Assembly: GCA_902795665.1 (NCBI GenBank)
Contig: CADBMA010000116.1
Coordinates: 1-17,467, forward strand
Direction: 5' to 3'
Origin: an uncultured Rhodospirillales bacterium
Lineage (GTDB): Bacteria > Pseudomonadota > Alphaproteobacteria > RF32 > CAG-239
Length of the DNA: 17,467 nucleotides
The notes under the pieces: generated by a model
Told to the model about the DNA's origin: nothing
Seen by the model: the letters and a program-made list of their open reading frames with translations, nothing else
The model's database searches: none
In this document: positions 5,837 through 14,113 of the stretch, in pieces
How the letters are laid out: each line of letters starts with the position of its first letter
Numbering within the stretch: position 1 is the stretch's first letter
Translations under genes and position numbers: made by a program

Positions 5837-7095
5837 TGTATCCGCAGTTGACTGTTTTGCCCAATGGATTGCGAATTGCAAGTTTTTGCTATCCGCAGTA
5901 CGAGACTGTTTCTTTGGGAATTTGGATAAATACAGGATCAGCCTGCGAAACAGCCGAATTAAATGGCATATCCCATTTTTTGGAACATACGGTTTTTAAA
6001 GGAACCAAAAGCCGCAATACAATTGAGATTTCCGAGGCTGTCGAAAACGTCGGAGGACAAAGCAATGCTTATACTTCACGCGAATTTACGGCCTTTTATG
6101 CCAAAATGCTTAAAAACGATGCCGAATTGGCAATTGATGTCCTTGCAGAACTGATTACATCACCGACTTTTCCAGAAGAAGAATTGGTCAAAGAACGCGA
6201 AGTTGTAGTACAAGAAATTAAACAAACCTTCGATGATCCCAGCGATATTGTCTTTGATTATATGCAGGAACAAGCATTTGCGGGGCAGGCCATGGGACGC
6301 CCGATTTTAGGGACTCCTGATTTGGTACGCAGTTTTGGCAATGCCGAGTTGCGCGGATATATGCAAAGCAATTATGCCGCTGAAAACATGGTTGTATGCG
6401 CCGCCGGCAATATAAACCACGAAGATTTTGTAAAAATGGTATCCTCTAGACTGGGCAATCTTCAGCAACATACAAACTTTACGGCTGATAAACAGTTGTA
6501 TATCGGCGGATATTTTGCAGAAAAACGCGATACTGAACAAGCGCAGATAATTTTGGGATTTAACGGTTTTAGTTATACTGATGAGCATTATTATCCCGAA
6601 ATATTAATGTCCGCCATTCTCGGCGGCGGTATGTCTTCGCGATTGTTTAAGGAAATTCGCGAAAAACGCGGACTGGTTTATTCTGTAGCCTGCTTTCCCA
6701 ATTTTTATACCAATAGCGGCTATACAGGCATTTCGGCAGCTACCGACCGCGAACAAATTAACCAAATGATGCCGGTAATGATTGATGAAATCAAAAAAAT
6801 CACCGATTCAAAAGTTAGCGAAGAAGAATTATCTCGCGCCAAAGCGCAGTTAAAAGCCGGAATGATGATGTCTTTGGAAAATTCTTCTGCCGTTGCTGAA
6901 AAACTGGCTCGTCAGCTGATTTTGTTCAATCGATATGTGCCGGTGGAAGAACAGGTGCAATATATAGATGCTGTCACAGCCGATGATATTCTTAGTACTG
7001 CGCAAAAAGTGTTTGCTTCACGCCCGACATATGCTTTGGTTGGCAATATTGAGGGGCACATCGGTTACGATGAAATTTGCAATAAATTGAAATAA
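5836..7095 (+). CDS. M16-family zinc peptidase (mitochondrial-processing-peptidase-like)
   Basis: A 419-residue M16B-type protease, close in length to alphaproteobacterial processing peptidases and the mitochondrial beta subunit. The inverted zinc motif HxxEH is HFLEH at residues 47-51, with Glu127 in VVVQEIKQ 76 residues after His51 as third ligand, the normal M16 spacing. The C-terminal half contains GGGMSSRLFKEIREKRGLVY, the Arg/Tyr substrate-binding region of this clan, so it is probably active. It has no signal peptide and is likely to act in the cytoplasm or after export by another route, degrading peptides. The ATG overlaps the murA stop by one base; AGGAGG sits inside the end of murA (about 5823-5828). 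The murA neighbour suggests joint expression rather than a proven shared role. Confidence 0.95.
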   Translation: MYPQLTVLPNGLRIASFCYPQYETVSLGIWINTGSACETAELNGISHFLEHTVFKGTKSRNTIEISEAVENVGGQSNAYTSREFTAFYAKMLKNDAELAIDVLAELITSPTFPEEELVKEREVVVQEIKQTFDDPSDIVFDYMQEQAFAGQAMGRPILGTPDLVRSFGNAELRGYMQSNYAAENMVVCAAGNINHEDFVKMVSSRLGNLQQHTNFTADKQLYIGGYFAEKRDTEQAQIILGFNGFSYTDEHYYPEILMSAILGGGMSSRLFKEIREKRGLVYSVACFPNFYTNSGYTGISAATDREQINQMMPVMIDEIKKITDSKVSEEELSRAKAQLKAGMMMSLENSSAVAEKLARQLILFNRYVPVEEQVQYIDAVTADDILSTAQKVFASRPTYALVGNIEGHIGYDEICNKLK

Positions 7096-7106
7096 GGAGA
7101 TATTTT

Positions 7107-8174
7107 ATGTCACGTGCAGAGGATATTTTTCAAAAATTAATCTATTTCGGCGAAGAAGCTATTGATGAGTTTATCATAAATTCACAAAGCGAGGAATTGT
7201 TCTTGGATTTTAAACAAGCTGATTCTCTTGGTAAAAATGGAAATTCTTTGCACAAAGATGACCGCCGCAATCTGGCCAAATGCATTTCCGGTTTCGGCAA
7301 CTCTGAAGGCGGGGTTGTAGTTTGGGGAGTGGTGTGCTCCCGCAATATCGAAATTGGTGATGTTGCGCGAGCCAAGGTAAAAGTACAGAATGTTCATCGT
7401 TTTTTAAGCTGGTTAGAAAATGCAATTTCCGGATGCACAATTCCCAGCCATAACAAAGTGCGCAACCACATTATCAGCGTTGATGAAAATGGCGCCGGTT
7501 TTGTGGCTACTTACATTCCCAAAAGTGAACTGGCTCCTTTAATGACCACAGTCGGCAATACTTTCTATATCCGTTCCGGTTCCAATAATGTTCCGGCACC
7601 TTACTCCGTTTTGGCCGGAATGTTTGGCCGCCGCCCGCAAGCCGAGATAGATTTGCTTATTACCGATAAAAATTTGGAAATACTTGATAACAAAGAATCT
7701 GATATCTTGTATCCCTCAAGCATAGATTGCCCTCCGGATAAGTTTATAAAAATATCATTTGCTATCCGTGGCAACAATCAAAGCAATGTTATTGCTAGAG
7801 AACTTTACCTGTCTTGCACCACGTCTTCAGACGGCGGTGAATATAACAAGGTTCGTTTTCTTAATTATAATCAAATGGATACAATTGCCGGTATTGAAGG
7901 ACAGCTCAACATTATCACCCGTCCCGAATTGCGAGTTCCACCACGCAGTACCGTCCGTTTTGCAACCGTTGAAATTATCTTAAGCCCGTATATTGACGAA
8001 GATTTTCTTCTTGACGGCGTTATCGGCGCAGACGCTACCGCGCCGCGTAATTTTAGAATTTATATACCCAAAAATCGACTACGCTCTTTTGTGGCCAAGG
8101 CCATACGCGAAGATGCCGACAATATCTTGCTGTTGAACGAATTTTTTGGTGAATTTATCGCCGGAGACTTATAA
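7107..8174 (+). CDS. Schlafen AlbA_2-domain protein
   Basis: A 355-residue soluble protein. The N-terminal part matches the AlbA_2/Schlafen-like domain (PF04326): an acidic SEELFLDFKQ at residues 28-37, then NLAKCISGFGNSEGGVVVWGV (about 55-75), which is the domain's typical 'isafaN-eGG-lvwGv' pattern, and FYIRSGSNNVPAP near residues 152-164. The C-terminal 190 residues resemble nothing I know and look beta-rich. Related domains are linked to nucleic-acid binding and, in Schlafens, RNA cleavage; activity here is not shown. It begins 11 nt after the M16 stop with AGGAG at good spacing and ends one base before rnhA, so it is an integral operon member beside an RNA-DNA hybrid nuclease. Confidence 0.82.
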   Translation: MSRAEDIFQKLIYFGEEAIDEFIINSQSEELFLDFKQADSLGKNGNSLHKDDRRNLAKCISGFGNSEGGVVVWGVVCSRNIEIGDVARAKVKVQNVHRFLSWLENAISGCTIPSHNKVRNHIISVDENGAGFVATYIPKSELAPLMTTVGNTFYIRSGSNNVPAPYSVLAGMFGRRPQAEIDLLITDKNLEILDNKESDILYPSSIDCPPDKFIKISFAIRGNNQSNVIARELYLSCTTSSDGGEYNKVRFLNYNQMDTIAGIEGQLNIITRPELRVPPRSTVRFATVEIILSPYIDEDFLLDGVIGADATAPRNFRIYIPKNRLRSFVAKAIREDADNILLLNEFFGEFIAGDL

Positions 8175-8175
8175 T

Positions 8176-8622
8176 ATGCAACGTGTTGAAATCTATACCG
8201 ACGGCGCCTGTTCCGGAAACCCCGGAGCCGGAGGGTGGGGCGCACTGCTGCGCTATCGCGATATCGAAAAAGAATTATCCGGCGGAGAACTCGAAACCAC
8301 CAATAATCGAATGGAAATGACTGCCGTAATCAGAGCTTTGCAAGCCTTAAAATATTCTTGCAATATCACCCTTTATACCGATAGCAAATATGTTATGGAT
8401 GGTGTTAACGAATGGCTTCCGAACTGGAAGAAAAACAACTGGAAAACTTCTAACAAAAAATCAGATGTTAAAAACATTGATCTATGGCAAGAACTTGATG
8501 CACTACTGCCACTTCATGAAATCCGCTGGGTTTGGGTAAAAGGGCATAACGGAAATGTTGATAATGAACGCGTGGACGAACTGGCTCGCAATGCAATCAA
8601 GAATCTTTCAACCTCAGAGTAA
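8176..8622 (+). CDS. rnhA: Ribonuclease HI
   Basis: RNase HI cuts the RNA strand of RNA-DNA hybrids (R-loops, primers). The 148-residue product carries the full active site: Asp9 in YTDGACSGNPG, Glu47 in TTNNRMEM, Asp69 in YTDSKYV and Asp134 in ERVDELA, plus His124 in VKGHNG. The basic handle (NWKKNNWKTSNKK) found in the E. coli enzyme is also present. I chose ATG 8176 rather than the ATG-proximal upstream start at 8146. 8176 gives the conserved MQRVEIYTDG N-terminus, lies one base after the previous stop and has GGAG (8163-8166) at suitable spacing. It is the last gene of the murA operon. Its final 26 bases overlap the oppositely oriented dsbD-like gene. Confidence 0.97.
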   Translation: MQRVEIYTDGACSGNPGAGGWGALLRYRDIEKELSGGELETTNNRMEMTAVIRALQALKYSCNITLYTDSKYVMDGVNEWLPNWKKNNWKTSNKKSDVKNIDLWQELDALLPLHEIRWVWVKGHNGNVDNERVDELARNAIKNLSTSE

Positions 8623-11284
8623 AGTTTAGAATCATATTTATAAAATCGCGATTATCCAAAATTTCGGGCAAAACCACACCATCAGGAACCAGAGGACTGA
8701 ACAAAATATAAAAAGGTAGTCCGCTGCGACCATATTTTTCCATAAACAACAAAACCTCTTGATTGTAGTTTGTCCAATCAACATTTATAAACACAATATT
8801 CTTATTTTTCAAAACCTCAACTGTTGACGGCAAATTCAATACCGTAAGATTATTATACTTGCAGGTCAGGCACCAATCCGCGCCAATAGCCACAACCACG
8901 GTTTTGCCTTGTTTCACATAATTGTTTATTTTTTCCATATTAACGCTATCAACCGTGCTTTCAACAACCTTACGGTGGTGTCTGTTATAAGCATATCCGC
9001 CATCAATCAACGCAATAACAAGCATAAGGCTGGTAAGAGCAACAAAAATCGATTTGAAAACAAACCGCACTTTTGCTTCCCGCTGAGGTGTAAAATCATC
9101 ATAATCAATTTCTGCAAATACGGAATTAATCCACAAAAGCAACGCTGCCGCAATTACATAACCGCCAAGCCGTAAAACAAACCAAAAATCTGTTTGTGCA
9201 TAGATTATTGAAAATAACCAAACTATGGTAATAAACAGCATAAAACTCATTATATTATTAAGTTTTTGCATCCAAGCCCCTGGAGCCGGAACCAAGTTAA
9301 TCAGCCATGGACATAAATATATAAGCAAATAAGGTACCGCCAACCCCATAGCCACGGCAATGAGAATTATAAATATCTCTGAAATGCTGCCGGCCAATGC
9401 AAATCCGATCGCCGTAGCCAGATAAGGAGCCGTGCATGGGGTTGACATCAAAACCACCAAAGTACCGGTCAGAAAATAATTAAAACTATCCGGAGACTGT
9501 GAATTAATAATCCGCTGCACTTTGTTTGGAACAGATATATTGACAACATCATAAATTGCAAGCAAAAACACCAATACCGCAAAAATCATAATAATTACAA
9601 AGTACGGGTTTTGAAATTGCATTCCCCAACCAATGCTATGCCCAAGATACTTTAGCATTGCCAAAAAGCTGGCCAAACCAAGCATACTGAGCAATATTCC
9701 CAATATTGTATAATAAAAATTGCGTCTGATATTAATGGTTTGCCGCGCGCCGAATTTGGTCAAAGACAGAAGTTTTATTGATAAAACCGGAAATACACAA
9801 GGCATCAGGTTTAGTAAAAATCCACCGACAAAGGCCAAAAATATAAATTTGAAAGAAAGAGACGGACGTTCAGTGACAATGCTATTATCAAACTCTTCGG
9901 GCATAATTGTAAAATTGATAAGATTTTTCTTATTAAGTACTGTTTTTAACTCAAAAGGTCTTTCGCGAATCTGTGTTTGATTATCAATCAGCAAAAAACG
10001 AGCAATAATCTTTTTGCCATCAATCTGAATACGAGGAGCCTCAAATGCAATATTATCAGGACTATCAATAAATATTCCAAAGTCGGATACTTTTTCCGTT
10101 GATTGCAATATAACTTCCAGATAATCATCCTGATTTGGCAATGATTTTATGGAAACTCGCTCTATACTAAGCTTATCTGAATTATCCGAAGGAATATTGG
10201 CATGATTTTGGTTGATATAAGTTGCAACAGAAGATTCACGGCTATATTCAGAATCAACAACAAGTTTGGGCTGTAGTGTCTCTGTATAGCATTGTTGTTG
10301 AGAATCGCACACATCAATTTTTACTTCAGCCTCAAGCTCAAGAGGTTGCTCCGAATTCTCGATATCAAATTTCACCGGAATGGCCAATTCTCCCAAATAC
10401 ACGCTCCAATCATTGTTTTTAACATCATTAAGACGTTGCGGCATAGGAAAGCTGATGCTCCAATTTTTCAAATTTTTCGATTTTGCAAAATCCACCTGAG
10501 GCTTATGATATCTGCCATTAGTGCCAATAATCATTTTATCGTTAGGAAATACAATCTGTATCACCCCACGCGTAGAGCTGATATCTTTAACTCCGGTCTT
10601 TTGCGTAATAATACGGGCTGATATCTTGTTTTTACTCTCCCATTTTCCAATCCCTTTATTACCGGTAAGCGGGTTGGGATAAATAATTCCATAGAACGGC
10701 AGCTTTTTCCACTCCAGACGTGATAATATATACATCATCTCATCAAAATTGCCCTGCGTATTCGATTTAATACCATCGTGCTGAACTTTAGCCGCAAAAG
10801 CATCTATATCACGGCTATCGCGACTATATGGCACAACAGTCTTTATATCACTAATAACTATAACATCATTGGGATTTTGTGGAGCAATATAGCCATTAGT
10901 CGGCGAAATGACAGCATATTGATCGTCATCGACAATCAAAGGCGGTTCCTCAGGTGTTAACAATTTTTCCACATATTCATCATAAGCTTTTTTTACAAAC
11001 CGATAAAACTCAAGCCCGTTACGAATATACCCCTGAACGGTATAAACATCTTGTTCTTCAATATCTGGAAAATATTTTATAATATCCTTACTCATATCAT
11101 CATTTATCTTATTTTCAGGATATGTTGCATCAAAATATTTAGCGGCTTCAATTATCTGTGTCAGCGATGCTTCCACTTTTTCTTGCTTAGATTGATATAA
11201 TGGCGGCATTTGCTCCGCGTCATCAGCAAAAGCAAAACCAGATGATAAAATTATTATTAAAATCCCAAATATAAAATTCTTCAT
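8597..11284 (-). CDS. DsbD/ScsB-type transmembrane thiol-disulfide reductase
   Basis: This protein would carry electrons from cytoplasmic thioredoxin across the inner membrane to periplasmic disulfide isomerases or reductases. Order in the 895 residues: signal peptide (1-20, ending AFA); a periplasmic stretch (21-180) I do not recognise; a beta-rich domain with a C-x5-C pair (Cys326, Cys332) like the DsbD/ScsB alpha domain; a membrane domain from about 478 with the redox cysteines Cys496 (LMPCVFP) and Cys617 (STPCTAP); then a thioredoxin-like domain with WCLTC (Cys805, Cys808). All three cysteine pairs are present, so it should be functional. It is much longer than E. coli DsbD (about 565 residues), as in ScsB-like proteins, and the extra N-terminal part adds to this. 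No clear Shine-Dalgarno precedes the ATG. It is divergent from yqgE and overlaps the rnhA end by 26 bases. Confidence 0.93.
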   Translation of the reverse strand: MKNFIFGILIIILSSGFAFADDAEQMPPLYQSKQEKVEASLTQIIEAAKYFDATYPENKINDDMSKDIIKYFPDIEEQDVYTVQGYIRNGLEFYRFVKKAYDEYVEKLLTPEEPPLIVDDDQYAVISPTNGYIAPQNPNDVIVISDIKTVVPYSRDSRDIDAFAAKVQHDGIKSNTQGNFDEMMYILSRLEWKKLPFYGIIYPNPLTGNKGIGKWESKNKISARIITQKTGVKDISSTRGVIQIVFPNDKMIIGTNGRYHKPQVDFAKSKNLKNWSISFPMPQRLNDVKNNDWSVYLGELAIPVKFDIENSEQPLELEAEVKIDVCDSQQQCYTETLQPKLVVDSEYSRESSVATYINQNHANIPSDNSDKLSIERVSIKSLPNQDDYLEVILQSTEKVSDFGIFIDSPDNIAFEAPRIQIDGKKIIARFLLIDNQTQIRERPFELKTVLNKKNLINFTIMPEEFDNSIVTERPSLSFKFIFLAFVGGFLLNLMPCVFPVLSIKLLSLTKFGARQTINIRRNFYYTILGILLSMLGLASFLAMLKYLGHSIGWGMQFQNPYFVIIMIFAVLVFLLAIYDVVNISVPNKVQRIINSQSPDSFNYFLTGTLVVLMSTPCTAPYLATAIGFALAGSISEIFIILIAVAMGLAVPYLLIYLCPWLINLVPAPGAWMQKLNNIMSFMLFITIVWLFSIIYAQTDFWFVLRLGGYVIAAALLLWINSVFAEIDYDDFTPQREAKVRFVFKSIFVALTSLMLVIALIDGGYAYNRHHRKVVESTVDSVNMEKINNYVKQGKTVVVAIGADWCLTCKYNNLTVLNLPSTVEVLKNKNIVFINVDWTNYNQEVLLFMEKYGRSGLPFYILFSPLVPDGVVLPEILDNRDFINMILNFTLRLKDS

Positions 11285-11370
11285 TGTATCATTAATTAAG
11301 GTTTAAAAATTTAAGTTTATGTGTTATTATATAACTAAGTATTTTATTATGGTATAGTGCAGATTAAAAA
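11285..11370. promoter_or_regulatory. Divergent promoter region between the dsbD-like gene and yqgE
   Basis: An 86-nt AT-rich gap must hold both promoters. On the minus strand a TATAAT (11331-11326) would give a leader of about 35 nt for the dsbD-like gene; its -35 box is poor. On the + strand TATAGT (11353-11358) is a candidate -10 that would leave almost no leader before yqgE, which itself lacks a Shine-Dalgarno sequence. No clear operator was seen. Confidence 0.35.
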
Positions 11371-11931
11371 ATGGCAAGAGATTATTTAACAGGAAAATGC
11401 TTAATAGCAATGCCTCATCTTGAAGATGAACGTTTTAAACATTCGGTTGTGTACATTTGCGCTCACAATGATGATGGCGCAATGGGGTTTGTGGTCAATA
11501 AACAGATAAAAGAATTTTATTTCTCAGATTTAATCAGCCAATTTAATATCGGCGGTGAGGCACCGGTTGAACCGATAATTCTTCACAAGGGCGGTCCTTT
11601 GGAGCAAATTCGTGGCTTTGTCCTGCATAGCCTTGATGCAAAATATGAAGGAACACTGGTTATTGACGAAAAATTAGCCGTTTCATCATCACTCCAAATA
11701 TTAAATGACATAGCTTTTGGCAACGGTCCGGTATTTAACTTAGTGGCTCTGGGATATAGCAGTTGGGATCCCAAACAGCTTGAAAATGAGATCATTCGTA
11801 ATGATTGGCTGGTAACAGACACAACAGCAGATCTCTTATTCAAGACACCTGATGATGAAAAATGGCAACGCGCTATTGATGAATTCTCATTTGATGTTAA
11901 CAATATTCACCTCCGTACCGGACGTGCTTAA
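11371..11931 (+). CDS. yqgE: YqgE/AlgH family protein (UPF0301)
   Basis: A 186-residue protein with the standard family pattern: LTGKCLIAMPHLEDERFKHS at residues 5-24, the HNDDGAMGFVVNK segment, GGPLEQIRGFVLHS, and FGNGPVFNLVALGYSSWDP toward the C-terminus. The family is widespread in proteobacteria; AlgH was linked to alginate gene regulation in Pseudomonas, but the biochemical role is unsettled. No signal peptide. The ATG lacks a ribosome binding site; the start is fixed by the conserved N-terminus. It lies divergent to the dsbD-like gene. Confidence 0.95.
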   Translation: MARDYLTGKCLIAMPHLEDERFKHSVVYICAHNDDGAMGFVVNKQIKEFYFSDLISQFNIGGEAPVEPIILHKGGPLEQIRGFVLHSLDAKYEGTLVIDEKLAVSSSLQILNDIAFGNGPVFNLVALGYSSWDPKQLENEIIRNDWLVTDTTADLLFKTPDDEKWQRAIDEFSFDVNNIHLRTGRA

Positions 11932-12039
11932 AAAAATGACCAAGCTTGTGCAATCTCGTGGATTTTTGCTTTAAAATAATATTGTCTTTGTTATATTGAT
12001 ATAAATATGTCAGTAATTAACTTAAATAAAGGCAATAAA

Positions 12040-14109
12040 ATGAATCTATTTGAGCGAAAAGAACCCAGCTTTGACAATACCTCTGCGCGTGAGCCGGCTC
12101 CTGTTTCTGTTAAACCGCAACCAGCCCCACGCAAAAAATATGTTCGCCGCAAAATAAAACAACACCCCGTTCTAAATTATTGGATTAACTTAATTTTATT
12201 TGCAATCATCGGCTTTTCTCTACTTGGAATTAATTTTGTTCTTTATGCCTCATCAGGATATGATAACATATATGCTGAATTTCCTGTAATGCGCCCTGAA
12301 ATCACAATATCTTTATGCATTATCGGAACCATAACCGCCATACTTTATTTTATTTTTTCTGGCTATTCGCTCTTGTTATGCATATTGACCTCCGGCATTA
12401 TGTATATATTCAGTTTAGCAATGTTTCACCAATTTGCTAACTTTAATTCCGAGGCCTTAGCCAATAATCATTCCTCATCTCTGATATCATTGATACTTGC
12501 CGTTGCCACATTTTTCTTACTATTTTTCAGCAATAAAAAAATTCGTTTTTTCTTTGCTTGCGCTGCAATGTTTGCATTTGGAGCCGTTTTATACCACCAA
12601 AACTACACCAAAGCTGAATTTAATATTGTCGAAAATTCTCACATTGCCGATCCCCTCAATCAATCCGACAAAAAAATCATCAGCATAATGCTGCCAAACC
12701 TGCCTTCATACGGATATATTGCGGGTCTTGAAGATAGTTTTGCCAACAAAATATATAGAGAACAGTTGCGCGAAATAATGCTTGGATTTTACGCCAAACA
12801 TGGATTTAAGCTGTTTCCCAATGCTTATGTTGCCGGACGCAACCCATATATCAATGCCGCCAATAGCCTAAATCTGTCGGTTCCCGAGGAACAGTTCGAA
12901 AACATTCAAACTCAAGTTATGAAAGATAGTTATTGGCAATTTAAAAACCGTACGGATTTTGAAGCTTATCTCAAAAACAACAAAGCTGTTGAGTTATTAA
13001 AACAACATAATTATGCAATCAGCGCCTATCAATCACACGGTATCAACTTGTGCCGTCAAAATAATATAAATAATGTAGACCGCTGCGTTACCACTGTTGC
13101 CAATCCTGTTCGCTTAAAAGCATCACCTTGGGAAGATTCTTGGATTTTGATGGCTCAATGGCTTGAAAGCGGTAAATTTATGAAATCCATGTGGAAAGTT
13201 ATCTATGACCGCATAAAACCTTTTTACGATATTGATAATTTTCCAATTTTAGGTATGTCATACACCAATTTACACACTGTTGACACGCTTAAAACACTGG
13301 ACCTTACAGCAGAAAATATTATAAATGATAAAGGCAACCACGCCTACCTGTTGTTTATAGATATGCCTTCCGAAACATTTGTATATGACGAAATGTGCCG
13401 CCTGAAACCAACTGAAAAATGGCTATCCAAAAACAACAAACCTTGGGTAGGGCGCAACAATGTTTCTGAAAAACGTAGCGCATATATGCACCAGTCCATG
13501 TGCCTGTACGGAAAATTGGGACAATTTATGCACAAACTCCAAAACTCAGGTGTTTTGGAAAACGCTGTTGTCATCATTCAGGGGCTGAATGGCATGGATG
13601 ATATGCTTGGTGACGCCGACGATTCATTGGTCAGCAATTTCCTGAACAGTCAACTGACTGATGTGGCCATTTTTGACTCCGCCAACAAAAAATTTACAAT
13701 TAACAAGTCAATATGCTCCATACCCAGCATCATAAACCAACATTTTAACGGCGAAAAATGCTCCGAGTTTGATGATGTAACCACCTCTAAAACAACCAAA
13801 CAAGCTGTTCGCAATAGGTTAAATCCTGTTGAATATACCAATGATATTGCTCAAAAATCATACCAAAAATATATGGGGTGGATGAAAGCTTGGAACCAGA
13901 TCAATTTTCAAAGCTTGGCCCTTGCTCCGCGTCATGAAGAAAACTCAACCTTTGCAGATGATGAGATTATACACAAACAACCGCAAATGTTGCCTCTGGA
14001 AGAAAAAACTCTTGAAAAACAGAAAGTTATGTCTGGTCAGGTAAACGTTGAAGCTGAAGCACCGGTCAAATCTTTATCCGAAGTAGCCCAAATTCCGGTC
14101 GAGGAATAA
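12040..14109 (+). CDS. Membrane-anchored sulfatase-fold protein, probable pseudoenzyme
   Basis: A 689-residue protein. A proline- and lysine-rich cytoplasmic tail (1-45) is followed by about five membrane helices (47-71, 87-104, 107-128, 148-164, 168-186) and a periplasmic domain, the layout of LtaS/EptA-type transferases of the alkaline-phosphatase superfamily. Residues 486-520 (QSMCLYGKLGQFMHKLQNSG, then NAVVIIQGLNG) align with the family block that normally ends in the metal-binding DHG, but here it reads LNG. At the expected nucleophile Thr/Cys site the sequence is NAYVAGRNPYINAANS (261-276), with no Thr or Cys. It therefore probably lacks catalysis and may be structural or regulatory. 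I prefer ATG 12040, which has AAAGG (12028-12032) at seven bases; ATG 12007 would add 11 residues but has no ribosome binding site. It ends 4 nt before the yejE-like start, so the genes are likely coupled. Confidence 0.75.
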   Translation: MNLFERKEPSFDNTSAREPAPVSVKPQPAPRKKYVRRKIKQHPVLNYWINLILFAIIGFSLLGINFVLYASSGYDNIYAEFPVMRPEITISLCIIGTITAILYFIFSGYSLLLCILTSGIMYIFSLAMFHQFANFNSEALANNHSSSLISLILAVATFFLLFFSNKKIRFFFACAAMFAFGAVLYHQNYTKAEFNIVENSHIADPLNQSDKKIISIMLPNLPSYGYIAGLEDSFANKIYREQLREIMLGFYAKHGFKLFPNAYVAGRNPYINAANSLNLSVPEEQFENIQTQVMKDSYWQFKNRTDFEAYLKNNKAVELLKQHNYAISAYQSHGINLCRQNNINNVDRCVTTVANPVRLKASPWEDSWILMAQWLESGKFMKSMWKVIYDRIKPFYDIDNFPILGMSYTNLHTVDTLKTLDLTAENIINDKGNHAYLLFIDMPSETFVYDEMCRLKPTEKWLSKNNKPWVGRNNVSEKRSAYMHQSMCLYGKLGQFMHKLQNSGVLENAVVIIQGLNGMDDMLGDADDSLVSNFLNSQLTDVAIFDSANKKFTINKSICSIPSIINQHFNGEKCSEFDDVTTSKTTKQAVRNRLNPVEYTNDIAQKSYQKYMGWMKAWNQINFQSLALAPRHEENSTFADDEIIHKQPQMLPLEEKTLEKQKVMSGQVNVEAEAPVKSLSEVAQIPVEE

Positions 14110-14113
14110 AATA

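Noticed and set aside
7142..7440. Overlapping minus-strand ORFs opposite the AlbA_2 gene
   Set aside because: They have no ribosome binding site and the + strand shows a recognisable domain and operon spacing.
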